NCBI GenBank assembly: GCA_030268105.1
Contig: BSDZ01000003.1
Coordinates: 4,216,001 to 4,280,000 of the forward strand
Origin: Volvox africanus
Taxonomy: Eukaryota; Chlorophyta; Chlorophyceae; Chlamydomonadales; Volvocaceae
DNA: 64,000 nucleotides
Reading direction: 5' to 3'
Shown: in pieces, positions 1-12,428 of the stretch
Numbering within the stretch: the first letter of the stretch is position 1
Layout: each line of letters begins with the position of its first letter
Notes under the pieces: model-generated
What the model was told of the DNA's origin: nothing
The model's input: the letters and a program-made list of their open reading frames with translations, nothing else
The model's database searches: none
Translations under genes and position numbers: made by a program

Positions 1-3000
1 TGGAGCGCACGCGACAAGAGGAAGAAAACATCCGGCGGAGGCGTGAGGAGGTGTGCCGTGTTTCCGGGCCGAGCAGCCGTGTATGGCTCAGCGCCCAATT
101 GCAGTCAAGGGCCGGACATTTTGCAAGTCATTACAAGTGCTGGCCTGGGTCCCTCTGTTTACCTGGCCCCTGGCCCATTCCCTGGCCCCATGTTCCTTCT
201 ATTTCACCCTCTCTTGGCGGCGATCTAGCATGAAATATTACTGCCAGCGCACGCCATTCAGCACACTACCAACAGAAACGGCGTAGAAAAACCGCTTCCT
301 GCGTCTGGATGGGTTTCAACTGGTGGCACACCCTTCCGATAACACAAATACAGGAAGCTGTGCCAATGCGGCCACTAGGATACCGGTATGGGTTTTGGGT
401 CGCCCCTACCCTTCTAATCTCCTTCTGGAGCACCGGGATTAAACAGCTTCCCATAATTCCTGTCAGCTGTCCCGCATTCACCCGGTCCCGACACCGGCCC
501 CACCTGCAAACACGTCGTCCCAAAGGCCGCTGGACCGCTCAGTATTCAATCCGCAACCTCATTGACCACAGGTCGAATTGCAGCTTCTGCGCATGCGGCA
601 GCAGGAGGCGGTGCGGAGACAACAGGCGATCAAGCTGCGGGTGGCATCGGAACGTGCCAATGCAGCCGTGTTGCGGGAGCAGGGAGGGACGACAACCCTT
701 GGGTCTATCCTGGTGCCCGTATCTGCGCCGCCACCCGAGCTTGAACTGCCCGAAACTGGCGCTGTGCCAGCAGAAGGAACGATGTCAGCGGCAACGTCAG
801 CGGTTGCAGCAACGCCGACCGGCGCTTCTATTTCAGCCTCAAATAGTGCTCTGGGAACAACGATACCAAAGAAGAAGCTGGTCCTGAAGAAAAGCAAGAG
901 GATGACGGCTGTGGCGGCAGCGGCGGGCTTGCACCGGGTAGGTATGGCAGGACTGATTGGGTAAGCTGGGGTCTTGCTAGGGTACGGCAGGACAGGTATG
1001 GAGCAAACCACTAGACACAGAACGTGCGTGGGAACGACTGGCGGCATACTTAGCGAAGCAATGGCCGGGCAGTGTAACCTGAGACGCGGTATAGACTGCC
1101 AGGCATTTGAAGTGGGCACCGCGGTATACTACGGCGTGAAGCTGTCAGCCTGTCGTGCCTATGAGTCATCCGGGCTTAGAGGGCGCATATCATCTATTTC
1201 GGCTAGTTATTTACTTGCAAACCCGCCCGCGCTTCTTTCACCCCCCAGGTCTCCAGTCCCCCTCAGCAAGGGAGTGGTGCCGCAAGGCGTGCTAGTAACG
1301 GGGTCATGGCTGGGGGAAGCGATACGGGTCTGGCACTTGCGGGAGCCCCAAGCGGGCCGTCAGGGTCCGTGGGCAAAGCGCTCTTGAGCCGCGAGGAACT
1401 GATCGAGAAGCGCAAGGAAGTGTCAACGGCGACTCCGGGCGGCTGCGAGAGCAGCGATGAAGACTGCGGCTTTGACCCAGTGATTGTACCGAAACCCATA
1501 TTTATCATCAGTGATTGCACGGGTGGGTAGCTGGATAGACGGGTGGATGGGTTGGTATACCGCCGGCGCTGGGCCGGTGACGTCATGTTCGTGTGGGGTG
1601 AATGTATTTCCTATTTTTTGTCGCCAGCGGAAATGGATCTGGGTAGGTCCTTGCCGTTGTGGGTCGTCGCTACTGCGCGACTGGGCGGTGCCGAGGAAGC
1701 CTGGAGGCATGTAGGGAACCAAGGAGCTGATAAAGAGAGATGCGGCCGCCTCGCACCTCACCATGGTGGAGGTAGGGCCTGAGGCAGGCCAAGGGTGGGT
1801 TTGAAGGGCTGAAGGAGGCTGTAACGTGGGACTCTCGTCTGTAGGCCACGGGCTTAGGGCAAAAACTTAGGGTTTCCATTTTCTCATTACAAAAATCCTC
1901 GGTTCTTAGAGGGACAGGTCATGAGCATATGCGAGAGCACACGGGCGCGGCCTGCGCCAGCGGGACCCAAATCCGGTGGCCTACTGAATTGCGGTGAAGA
2001 CATATGGAATATCCAGGCGATGGGCCTGGTCAGATGGCCCAGCCACTTGCCGCCATGGACCATTGCTTTAGTTGACACTCTGATTGCTTGTGCTGCGGTC
2101 ACCGCTGACGATTCTGCTGGCCGGCTTATATTTTCTCTGCCTTACCCTGGTGCTGGCACCGCAGGTGAGAGCGCGGCCCGCACGGTGCGTGCGGCACTGA
2201 ATCAGTTCGAGATGCGCTGCCAGACACAAGCGCCCGCGCAGATAATGATATACCGTTTCGTGGAATCGGTCGACAAGGTTAGTGGGGTAGGGGAGTGGTG
2301 GGAGACTGTTCGGTGGAGCTGTCTGGAAAGGGATGTCTGCGGCCGGCGGGTGCAGACGTCTGGAGCAGGCGTCAAGACAGGCCTTCCTAATTGTACGCAT
2401 GTGAGCTGTGCCGTGCCGTGCGCTGCTGACTTCCCCATCCGATCCCTCCCCTCTGCGCTGCGTTGATGTTTGCCACTTCCAGATGATGAGCATTATCCGC
2501 GAGGCTGCGAAGGTGCGAGGGCGAACGCAGAAAGAGGGAGACGTAGACCGCATCCCGGGGTGGGCGATGTGGCAAGCAAGCACCAGGGCGCCAGGGCACC
2601 GCACTATCATCTGGCATCACTCGGCTGGATGCTGAACAAGGTGACACCATCGTTTTTCCTCTCAGCAAAACCGTGCTTTGGAGAGCGTGAGTGTTCCAGC
2701 AGCACCAACAGACCCAGAACGTAGCACAACAGATCCAGAACTCAAAACCCGTACCACAACAGACTCAGAATCAGCGCCTTCCTTAGAGACTCCCGTGCCC
2801 CTCTGTCATATCGCACGCCAACACTCCATGCGCTTTGGGTATGTGCATTGCCGCCCACATTTCTTTCCTTTTTCACATCGGCCAGCTCGCACCGCTCCTG
2901 GCTTGCCTTCCGCTCGCAGGAGGACGCCTTGGTGGTGTACACGCTAGTCGATCCAAAGGCAGTAAAGATAGTACAGACCGCCTGCAAGCTGCAGAACGTG

Positions 3001-5300
3001 CGCTATGTGGACCTGTGGACGGCACTGCTGGACACCATGGAGGTGCATCTTAACGCCGTGCGCAGGTGGGTGGGTTGAGGGGGCAGGGCACTCGAATTGA
3101 TGAGGGCAGGAGACTTTGTGCGATGGGTTCATGATGGCGGGAATGCGGACTCGTCAGGACGTTACAGGAATACCTCTCACCCGTAACGTCCTGACGAGTC
3201 TGCATTCCCGCCATACTGGACGCAAAGGGTGGGCTGCGGCGCGGGTATAAAAGCGATTAAGGGGAAACTGCAGCAATCCATACGAGGCAGGGAGGCCATT
3301 CTGGCAAGCACCTGTCAAGTTGCCTGCTCGGAGGCCCAAGTTCATCGATGGGAGCGATGTGCAGCACATGAGCATTGGGAGCGATGTCGGAGAGGAGGGG
3401 AATCAAGCAGGTGAATGCAGTGTCCAGGGGCCTAGTGGCTGGGTGCGCTGGAGTGCGATGCGGTGCACACATATGGCAGGTTGGCGGCAGGGCACGGTGC
3501 CCTCCCCAGCAGCTTGCGTGGTTGGACGTCAACTTGTAAGTCGCCCTCCCGCGAGCCAAACCTCGCCGATATGTGACGTGGTATGATGTGTTATGGACCT
3601 GCAATGTTTCAAATTCTTCGCCCCATCCCCATCCCAGCAGCCAATACCCGCTCCAAGTACCCCCTCCCTCCTCTTTGCAGTGGTGTCCCTGCATCGCTGA
3701 CGGAGACTCGCAAGCCCACGGCCAGCCTCACGGACGAGTACTTCCGCATGATCGAGGCGGTGGTGGGTCCACAATATTTACTTTTCTTTAGCCCTAAAAC
3801 CCCAAAAAGAAGCCTATGGGAGACGTTAATATCGTTGCATCGTGTTACATGTCGTTATCCCGGCGCTGCGGCTGTGCCTTCTACTTGCATGTGCATGGTT
3901 GCCAGGCGTCATAACTGTCGGCCAGTTTTCCATTCCCAGTTACCATCAGCGCTGCTGCTGCCCCTAGTATAATAAATGGTGCTGATATTGTTACGCGAGC
4001 GTCAGAGGCTGCTATCATGTCAGCAGTTGCCTGATGCGGACACCTTCTTCTATCATGTGCCCTGTCGGTGCTTAAGTGTTGATGCTATCATGGCGGTCGT
4101 CATGCTGCCCGATGCCATCCAACCCTACCCTGCACCGGCCCCTTCGCCCACGCCCCTTATCAGCTACCGGGGCCCGCCTTTCACACCTGCTGTTTCCCTT
4201 TCCCTGCATAGGAGTACACCCGCAAGATGGACGACGGCGCGCATCCCCAGGAATGGGTCAACGCAGACCTGGTCATCCTGGGCGTGTCGCGCTGCGGCAA
4301 GACGCCCCTGTCCATCTACCTGGGTCAGCGGGGTTACAAGGTGAGGACTACGACAGTCAGATCCGCAACCGGATGTGTTGACGAAGTAATATCTTCATCT
4401 CTACTGTCATGGGGACCCAGTGCGGAATGCTGCGGCTGGCGGCCGGAACTGCTGACATGCAGCATATGGCATATGGGCGCAGGTTTTCGGTTGGCCTGCA
4501 GGGCCATGCTAATATTCGGATATTCCTTAATACTTGCCGACATGTGAGAGTTACGGCTGGCCCAGCATTGCCTTCGCTGAAGCTGCAGCACCACTGGCTG
4601 GCCCCGTCGCTGGCTCCAGCCCTAGGGCTCTTCATTGTAGGTCAGTGCGTTCCATCTATCCCGTATGTCCCCAACCCGACGGCGTACAGGTGGCGAACCT
4701 TCCGCTTATTCCTGGATGCCCAGTGCCTCGGGAGCTTAACGAGATTGACCAGACCCGCATCGTGGGCCTCATCATTGACCCCAACGTGCTGGCTACCATA
4801 CGCCGCAACAGGGTCAACATAATGGGCGTGTCGCGGGCGCAGGCCATCGACTACGCCGAAGTGAAGGTGAGCTTTCTCATTCGGTGCCAAACCGGTCGCC
4901 TGCGTAGTTTACCTACGGCTGCTGTCCCGTGGTTGTTGACCCGTCGCCGGTTGCTCAGTAGGCATCTTCCCGCCCAAGGGACTCACGAACCGCTCCGAAA
5001 CCCCCGCAGAAAATCAACACGGAACTGGACTGGGCCCGCAAGCTGTATAACTCGCACCCCGACTGGCCTGTCATCGACGTGACGCTGCGGGGCATTGAGG
5101 AGACGGCGGCGCGTATCCTGAAAATGCTGAACGACCGGCGCGGAGACGCATCCCCAAAGTGGGTTGAGGCCTACCACGCGAAACAGCACGCACTGGCCAT
5201 GACGCAGAGTCCCTCTGCAGCTGAGGAATCTCCCTACAACATCCCAGAGATGATATACGGTGCGCATGAAAGCACCTTCCTGATGCAGGGTCTCTATTAA
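1..5300 (+). CDS. PDRP1: PPDK regulatory protein (RP1/PDRP, DUF299), 5' end outside window
   Basis: Bifunctional kinase/phosphotransferase family that switches pyruvate phosphate dikinase off and on, normally in the chloroplast. Exons seen: <1-50, 572-937, 1249-1522, 2165-2277, 2483-2512, 2920-3065, 3681-3762, 4212-4340, 4690-4866, 5010-5300; every junction is GT-AG and phase-consistent. The conserved domain opens with [15 protein letters not shown] (split over the 1522/2165 junction). The family P-loop is [11 protein letters not shown] in the 4212 exon, and the 4690 exon carries the typical [17 protein letters not shown] block. Upstream exons encode a charged coiled-coil stretch ([16 protein letters not shown], then [12 protein letters not shown]) and a lysine-rich patch, longer than the bacterial family. 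The stop is TAA at 5298-5300. One exon is a 30-nt microexon (2483-2512). The family assignment is firm. The true start lies outside the window, so I cannot judge a transit peptide. Confidence 0.9.
3134..3214 (+). repeat. Near-perfect inverted repeat (32-bp stem, 17-nt loop) inside a PDRP intron
   Basis: The arms at 3134-3165 and 3183-3214 are reverse complements at 31 of 32 positions. The one exception is a G opposite T, which would be a G-U wobble in RNA transcribed from the + strand. The loop is 3166-3182. It lies in the 615-nt intron 3066-3680, so it is transcribed with the gene. It could be a small-RNA precursor or the remnant of a short inverted-repeat element. Confidence 0.85.
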
Positions 5301-5946
5301 AATCATTTTGACCTTTGGAGCGGCTCGGCAGAAGACGAAGATGTGTGCAAAAAAGGACATGTGCAGAGGCTGGGCATGTGATGTGATTTCATGCATACGG
5401 TATAGAGAACGCTGCGTTAGTTTCGGTGGAATGTAGCTGTATCATGTGTGCAGACTTACATCGCCGGGCTGCCAAGAGTTGATAGTCAACGCTGGCGACG
5501 AGTCAAGGCTCCTTTGGAGGGGTTCATCATCGACATAATCACCATTATCAGAAGAAGAACAAGACTGTGATAAATGGACGATTAACAGGGATTCACTTTT
5601 AGTGGCATGACGATGCTGTGTGTGTGGCCCTGAAAGGCGAGGGCGGACAGGTTCATGTCTCCTGTCCTTGTGGCAAAGGCGCGAACGTATGCTTCGTGCG
5701 GCACGACGGTTGTACATTACGCACAACGGCACATAGGAATCTTTATTGGCGCTGCCGTAGTTGCTTCCCTCGCCAGCGTGCGCATGTCCAGCGACACCTA
5801 GTATTGCTCATTGTTGTGTTTCATGCCTAGGGGAGTGCCAAGTTCTGGGTTTCCTTCTCCCAGCGACCCAGTCCCCTTTCCTCTGGGCTTTTAAATTAAT
5901 ATTGGGACGTACGAAGGGACCACGATGGCTAATCCAAATCCTAATC
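5301..5946. other. Convergent 3' spacer
   Basis: Lies between the PDRP stop and the stop of the minus-strand coiled-coil gene and should hold both 3' UTRs. No further coding signal or repeat was recognised. Confidence 0.4.
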
Positions 5947-7582
5947 TCATCTGCGGAGCAAAAGAAAGGGCGTGACCTTCGTAGTTGCGGTTGGGGCGCA
6001 TGGGCTGTTGCTGCGGCTGCGGCTGCGGCTGCGGCTTCCCGACAGTAGTTTTGGTGGTGCAGCACGGATAAGCATGCGCTGTGAGCCATCAGCGTTATTT
6101 AAGAGGGTAGGGCGGCGCTTCACATGTTCGGAGCAAGTTTTAACGTGACCTGCCAATGGGTTTATCATGGGGTTGAGGCAGGTGATACAGTGTATTTTGA
6201 TCAGTAATACATGAAAGTAGGCAGATGGGATTTGTGATGTGCACGACCCCAAGCCGTTATTGGCATCACTTCGCGTCGCCGCCCGCGCCGCCTCTTCCAG
6301 CTCGATCGCCAGGTCGCACTGCACTTCCTGTTCAGCAGTGGGCTTCGGCAGCGGTTGCGGTGACGGCGCCGGGTGGTGGCCATTGGGCACAGGGGAGCCA
6401 GGCTGCGCGGTGGTCCCAGACAGGGCTATCTGCATGGCCAGCTTTCCCTCCTCCGCCTCCAGCTTGGCCTCCGTCTGCTTGAGCTTGACCACCAGGTTGC
6501 GTCCCTTGAGCTGCGTCTGATGCAGTTCCTGCGCCCGCTCCTGTTAGCTTTGCCACAGGGGCAAATGGAATGTGCTACGGGTATTGGGACGTCTCCTTGG
6601 TCCTAAGCTCAAGAGCGTAATATGGCCTCTATTTGGATAGCGTTGCACATCATTGGCTGGAGTATGCGTCAGCCTGATCGCGGAAGTACCATACCGTTAT
6701 ACAGACACCCTACGCAGCCGCCGGCGTAACACCAAGCACACACGTAGAGATCGTCAAGCAGCCCCGATGATTCATGAAACCCAGCCCCCTGCACCCGTTC
6801 GAAGCACCATATATAAGTATTTGGTCATTCGCGCTGCGCTGTCGGAGGATTACACCGTGTTCACCGATGCGCAAGCGTCCTAAAATTTACGTCGGCATAA
6901 CGCGTATTAAAGCCTTCGGGTTAGTTGTGAGGTCTATGGTATGCGTTCCCCATAAATCTACAGGTTCCTAGGCCCCGATTCTGTAACGCGAAGGCGGGAA
7001 CAATTTGTCGCTGTAACATAGACTCGAGCCGTATATTAAATAAGTATATAACGATAATCGAAGAGAGAATTATCATGGCAAATGACTTCCTGTGATGTGT
7101 ACTGTAGGGGAGTGGACATCATATGTTGCGCGGGAGGCCTCGAACATCCTTGCGCCCGAGTTTTATGCTATCGCCCCAGCACATGTTCAAACAAAACTGC
7201 CATAACTGCTTGTTATTTGAACAAACATTCACATGACTTGTCTTGACAGGGCGACGTCGCACTTAGGGCGCCGGTCTCGCAGCACGAAATTACTTACGTG
7301 GGGCACGAAAAGGAGAGCACTTCCTACTACTTAAATAACATTCTGTCGCCAACATGAAGGTCAGTTCTCGCGCGGCTCGGCGACGCGGCTCGTCGTTGCA
7401 CTCCGACCAGACCACTCGTGAGCACCTACCAATCTATGTATGCCAACTTCTTGGGTATTGACCTGTCTCAATTCAAGCAACGATTCGATGTAGTCGATAG
7501 ATGATGTATCGGCGGCGGGCTTGACTTTTGCCCTCGGTCTGGGCGTTCGCGCCGAGCGACCAGAGTCGGTCCGCATGCGCAT
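5947..7582 (-). CDS. Putative coiled-coil protein, two exons, unknown function
   Basis: I do not recognise the family. The model joins exon 7582-7430 (ATG at 7582; 51 codons ending ...QEVGIHRL before a GTAGGT donor) to exon 6540-5947 (after a CTAACAG acceptor). Both junctions are phase 0, giving about 248 residues. The second exon frame is open for almost 600 nt. The joined region from about residue 30 to 85 reads as one heptad-like helix (IESLLELRQVNTQE, then ERAQELHQTQLKGRNLV and LKQTEAKLEAEEGKLA). A Pro-rich linker follows, then an Arg-Ser run near the C-terminus. The continuity of the helix across the junction is the main support. The tail of exon 2 is less codon-like and the stop may be wrong. 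It could also be a decaying fragment. Confidence 0.45.
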
Positions 7583-8279
7583 AGGTTAGCAGAGCGGAGC
7601 ATCACGCGCGATACTTATGTTACTTTGCCAAATTACGACTTGAGTCGCTAGGTATATGGTGGTCGCGTCGTTCACGGAGCATCTTGCCTCCTCAGGACGA
7701 CGTTTTTCTACGAGAGCTTGGAATTCGCGCCTGATGAGGCATTATGTTCTGCTTGAATATTTCGTTACCACCATGACCTTTGCTCGAGCCTTCCACCTAC
7801 CCAACGGCTGTTCGCAGGGCATCACGAGCGGTGACCTGCGTGCCTGAATACGCTTCATTTGACGACGCGTACCTGAGCTTACAGTTCCACCCTGGCTCGA
7901 TTGCTTACCTCGCTCGTTTTCGGTGAGCACAAGCCTGCTTTTTGGGCGCGCGCGATGCCTCGGCGCGGTTGCGACATGTTTTGCGCCCGTTTCATTAGCT
8001 ATCATCTGCAACAAACATGCCTCCTAACTGCGTTTTACCATGTTATTTTTTACTGCATCGGCGGTGTGATTAGCGGGGACCTTGCTCGCATAGTTTCCGC
8101 GGTTCCCAGAGCGCCTGTCCCGGACGAGCCATTGCTGTTGCATAGCAATTGTTTGAATTACACGTATGTACTTGGAAGTGATTGCGTCGGCAGCTGTCAT
8201 GTGCAAGTCAACGGCAGTCGTCCGGTCGGCGGTCGCAGATGCACCGAGACTTTCCATGATTCCATGCTTGGTTGTGCAG
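7583..8279. promoter_or_regulatory. Divergent intergenic spacer, presumed bidirectional promoter
   Basis: About 700 bp between the ATG of the minus-strand coiled-coil gene and the ATG of the trithorax-like gene. No TATA box or defined motif could be assigned. The promoter role is inferred from the head-to-head arrangement only. Confidence 0.3.
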
Positions 8280-10645
8280 ATGAGCTCTTACGGTGGGAAC
8301 TCGTATTCTGGAAGAGGCCAGCGGGGTTCCTATGGGACTGGGCCCACATCCGGACGGGCCTCCGGGGCGGGTCGCAAGCCTGTCGCGTTTTGCACCTGCT
8401 GTGAAGCTAAGCTCAGCCCAGATGAACTCCTGATGTCTAGCCAGACGGAGGGGCGCTGCGTGGCTTGCCAACAGTTTGTGGAGGTCAGGCTGGCGGTGGT
8501 TGGGGCAGGGGACTGGTGACTGGTGAAGTGAAGGGTGGAACGAGGGGGCATCGAGGTGGAGGGGGCATGAAGCTGGGTTGCATGGAGCACTTGATGGGAA
8601 AATCGGTTATGGATGGGAATGTCATAGCATGTCGCCCGAAGGCCGAGCAGCTCATCCCCACCTCCGCAGTGTACTCGCGGTGTACTCGCTGCTCCGTCCC
8701 GGTCCCCTGCTGATGCCCCACAGGCCCAGTCAGCCTGCCGGGTGTGCCACCTTCCCTGGAGCAGCAGCAATGAGACACAGTTGGTGCCGTGCGACGCATG
8801 TGGGTTTTACATGCACGACAACTGCGTGAAAAAAGGCGCTTTGCAGGCCAAGGTGCGCCAGCGGGTCGGGGTGCTGGCCGTGTGATCCTGCGCGTGTGTG
8901 TATGTGGATTCTGTCCGGGTTCCCCCTGTCTGTGTGTATGTCTTTTCGTACTGTTGTGGGAAGCCCCATCTTTTCTATGCTCACTAGGTGCTGCTAGTGA
9001 AACTCCGCATACCTTCCCTCAAGCCCGGTATGGCTCCGCTCTTTTCGCTGTTTGGCTTCGTGACTCGCCACTGTGTGATTCCGCGGAACGTGGATATGGG
9101 CGGGCGTGAACGGGCGGGGCATTACAACCAAATTTATAAGCGCCAAACTACAGCCCGACTTATACCCCGTCTGCTTGTTGCCGCCGCCGTACATGAAGAT
9201 GATATGAGGCGCCGCGGTGAGGTGACGTGTCAAATGATGTGATGCGATGTGTTGTGATGCGATGTGATGTGACGATTGCACGCAGTCGAGCGGGCGAGTG
9301 TACACATACTGCCCTCACTGTCCGCCCACCTTGCCGCCCCCGCCGGCTGCGGGCCGTGACGGCAGTGCGGCATCTCGAGGAGCGAGCTCTGAGCGCACCC
9401 GGCAGAACGCCCCTGGCTCCTTGTCCCTCAGCCTTTCTTCGGGCACAGCCGCCGGCTTAACGGGAAAGAGATCACCGTCGGGCGGCGGGGGAGGCGGCGC
9501 TGTAGCTAACGGCGGAGTATGTGGAGACCTCGCCTCCGCCGCCGTCTTGGCGGCTGTGCTGCCGCCACCACTGCCGCAATCGGCGGCATTACAACAAGTC
9601 GCGGCGCTGCTGCAGGGGCAGCTACGAATGCTGCAGACGCAGCAACAGACTCTGCTGCGGCAGTACGACCAGCAACTCCGCGAGGTGATTCCCCCCCCGC
9701 CCCCGACGGCCTACTCCTTATTCCAGCTGGATATGTTCAGAGTGTATCAGGAGGAGGGCTTTGAGATCGACCCCCTTGAGCTGCAGCCCATCATCAACAA
9801 CGCATGGCTGCAGCTCACGCCCGAGGAACGCACCGGCTACGACTCCCGGGCGAGCCAGGAGATGATGGTGTGGTCCGCGAATGCGCAACTTTACGTGCAG
9901 CTGTACCATGAGTATGAGACGCTGGCAGGCAATGTCGGATCGGTACCGGATACGGCGCTGCTGCCGAAGTCGCTGCAGAGTATGCTGCAAACAGCACGGC
10001 AGATGGCACGACTTGGCGGTGGCGGCGGCGGCGCTTTGCCGGCCTCGGGACCCGGCTCTGGGCGAGGGCCTGGACGGCCACCGGGATCAGGGAGCGCTGC
10101 TGCAGCGGCGCCGGCAGCCGCAGGCCGCGGCGTCAGCGGCGGTGGCGGTGGCGGTGGCGGTGGTCGTGGTGTGAAGCGCTCCGCCATGGATACGCTAGTG
10201 GGAGCGACCGCCTTGATGGGTATGAACATGGGTTCTGGATCCAGGAGCGTGGTGGCGGATGAGGAAGACGATGATGATGACGAGGATTACGAAGCTGAGG
10301 GCACACAGCAGGGCGCGAAGAGGTCGAGGCGGGTCACTTCGCCAGCGGGGGCAGCGACAGCGCCACCCTCCCGCCCGCAGCCCCGCAACACCCGGCTGCC
10401 TGCGGACAAGCTGCCCACCGGCATCGCCGACCTGCCGGCGCAGGTGGGCCTCAGATCCCGGATCCCGTGACAGTACACCCGCGTTGGGGTCAAAGAGCGG
10501 GTGATCAGGCTCCGAGGGGACATTGTTACCGTCACGCAGCACACGCAGCAGCAGGCGGGGGGGCCGGGGCGGAGTCGGGTGGAGTCTCTCACTTGACGAC
10601 GTGATCGAGAAGGGGGTGATGCGGTTCCATCAGATATGACCAGGC

Positions 10646-10698
<53 letters not shown>

Positions 10699-12396
10699 CA
10701 CATACACGTATACATGATGATTATGGATGAATGTCGTTTATATATATTATGTGCATATGTACGTCTTCCGGTTGAAAGACCTGGCTCCTCTGCAGGACCT
10801 TACAACAACCAGGAAAAGGGGCATGAGCTCGCGAGTCACAGAAGGGGCTTATCCTTAAGGAACATTGCCTCTTCAAGCCCGCCAAGACGGAAGCCCCGCA
10901 CTTTCTCGTCCGCTCCTCCGCTCGGTGGCCCTGATCCACCTGATACTCCTTCCCATATACTTTTAGACGAACATATCGCCTCGCCTTTCCTCAATCCGTC
11001 TGTGGCTATTCGTTCGCGGGCCGCCCCATCTCACGTCTCACTTCTTCCTCGCACTGAATATCCTCACCTCCCAAATCACCCGCCTTTTCCTTTCTCACTT
11101 TCCCCTTCTGCCCGGGTTTGCGCTGCCCTCCTTCCTCATTCGTACATGGTACGATGGTCGTGTCTCGTGTTGCAACGTACGACGACAGTTAAATGTTTCC
11201 TGCAATGACGTGGCTGGTACGTTTATTATGGACGGGATCAAGGTCTTGTGCCATTGCAAGGAGTGTCGCGAGCTGCCGAAGTCGCAGCGCGAGTTTCACC
11301 CGACACACTGGGAGCATCACTGCGGCGCGGGGACTGCCAAGAAGTGGAAGGCCTCCGTGAGGATTGAGCCGGGCGGTGCGCCGGAGGTGCCGGCCGGAGG
11401 CAACCCCATGCAGATCGGCAAGTGGTTCGACATGCTGGGCGTGGAATTCCGCCCCGCCAAGACAACGGGTGGGTGGAACCTGCCTGGGTGACGGTGGGGA
11501 TCAGTGATGGTGGGGTGATGGGGGGCAGGCGGGTGGGAGGGTTCCCTGTTTGGGAGAGCTGGTCTCGGAGCGGGTGTTGGGTCGGGGAACGGGAATCGGT
11601 GAAAGGAGGTGGGTAGGGACATGGAACTGTCACCTGAAGGGGACGAAGGGGGAAGTCGAATAAAAATATATACTGAATGCTGATACTGAGGAATTGAGGG
11701 CTAACCGTGAGGGTCGAATGATGGCCGGCGATGTCCAAAGTCACGAAAGTGGAAACGAGCTAGGATGTAAGCTATGTAGTCGGCATGGCCGCGAGTTAAA
11801 GCAGTAAAATTTTTAAGAGAAGCCGTAATTATTTATACTATCAGCCTTATTGCTGGCGGCGAAGTGAAAGCCGTGTTGAGTCCGAGGCGAAGATGACCTG
11901 ACCGCTGCCGTTGCCGCTGTCATGCGAGTGCTCCTCCCGACCCACCCGTAAAGAGAACCTACACGCGCCTGAACCCAACCAACCCATCCACCCAATCCGG
12001 CCAGCTCGAACCATGCAAGCGCGCGTACCAACCGGACCAAGCGTGGTTCCGCGCGAACCCACTCACCTTGGGGGGGGGGACAGCGGCGGTGGAAGCAGCC
12101 AAACAGGGAAAGGGCGTGCACATGCGAGGTCCGATTGGTAGTCCTCCAGGCCCCCAAAATGTATATAGCCCTCGCCAACGTTGTCTAAGCCGGCGCCGCA
12201 GAGGTGCACTAATTTTGGGCGGCACTCGGCTTATGTCCCCCCTGGCGGTGCCGGTTCCTGCTTAGGTGGCCCACCGGTGCTGGATTTCACTGGAGCTACC
12301 ATTCGGCGAATGGAGGCTGAGGGCGCAGCAGCTGGAGCTGGATCTGTTGGGCCCTCGCAACCGCAACAACAATCGTCACAACCACCACCACCACCA

Positions 12397-12428
<32 letters not shown>

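Noticed and set aside
8988..9059. Extra 24-codon exon in the first PHD finger
   Set aside because: Phase-compatible, but skipping it gives a normal C4HC3 spacing; kept only as an alternative.
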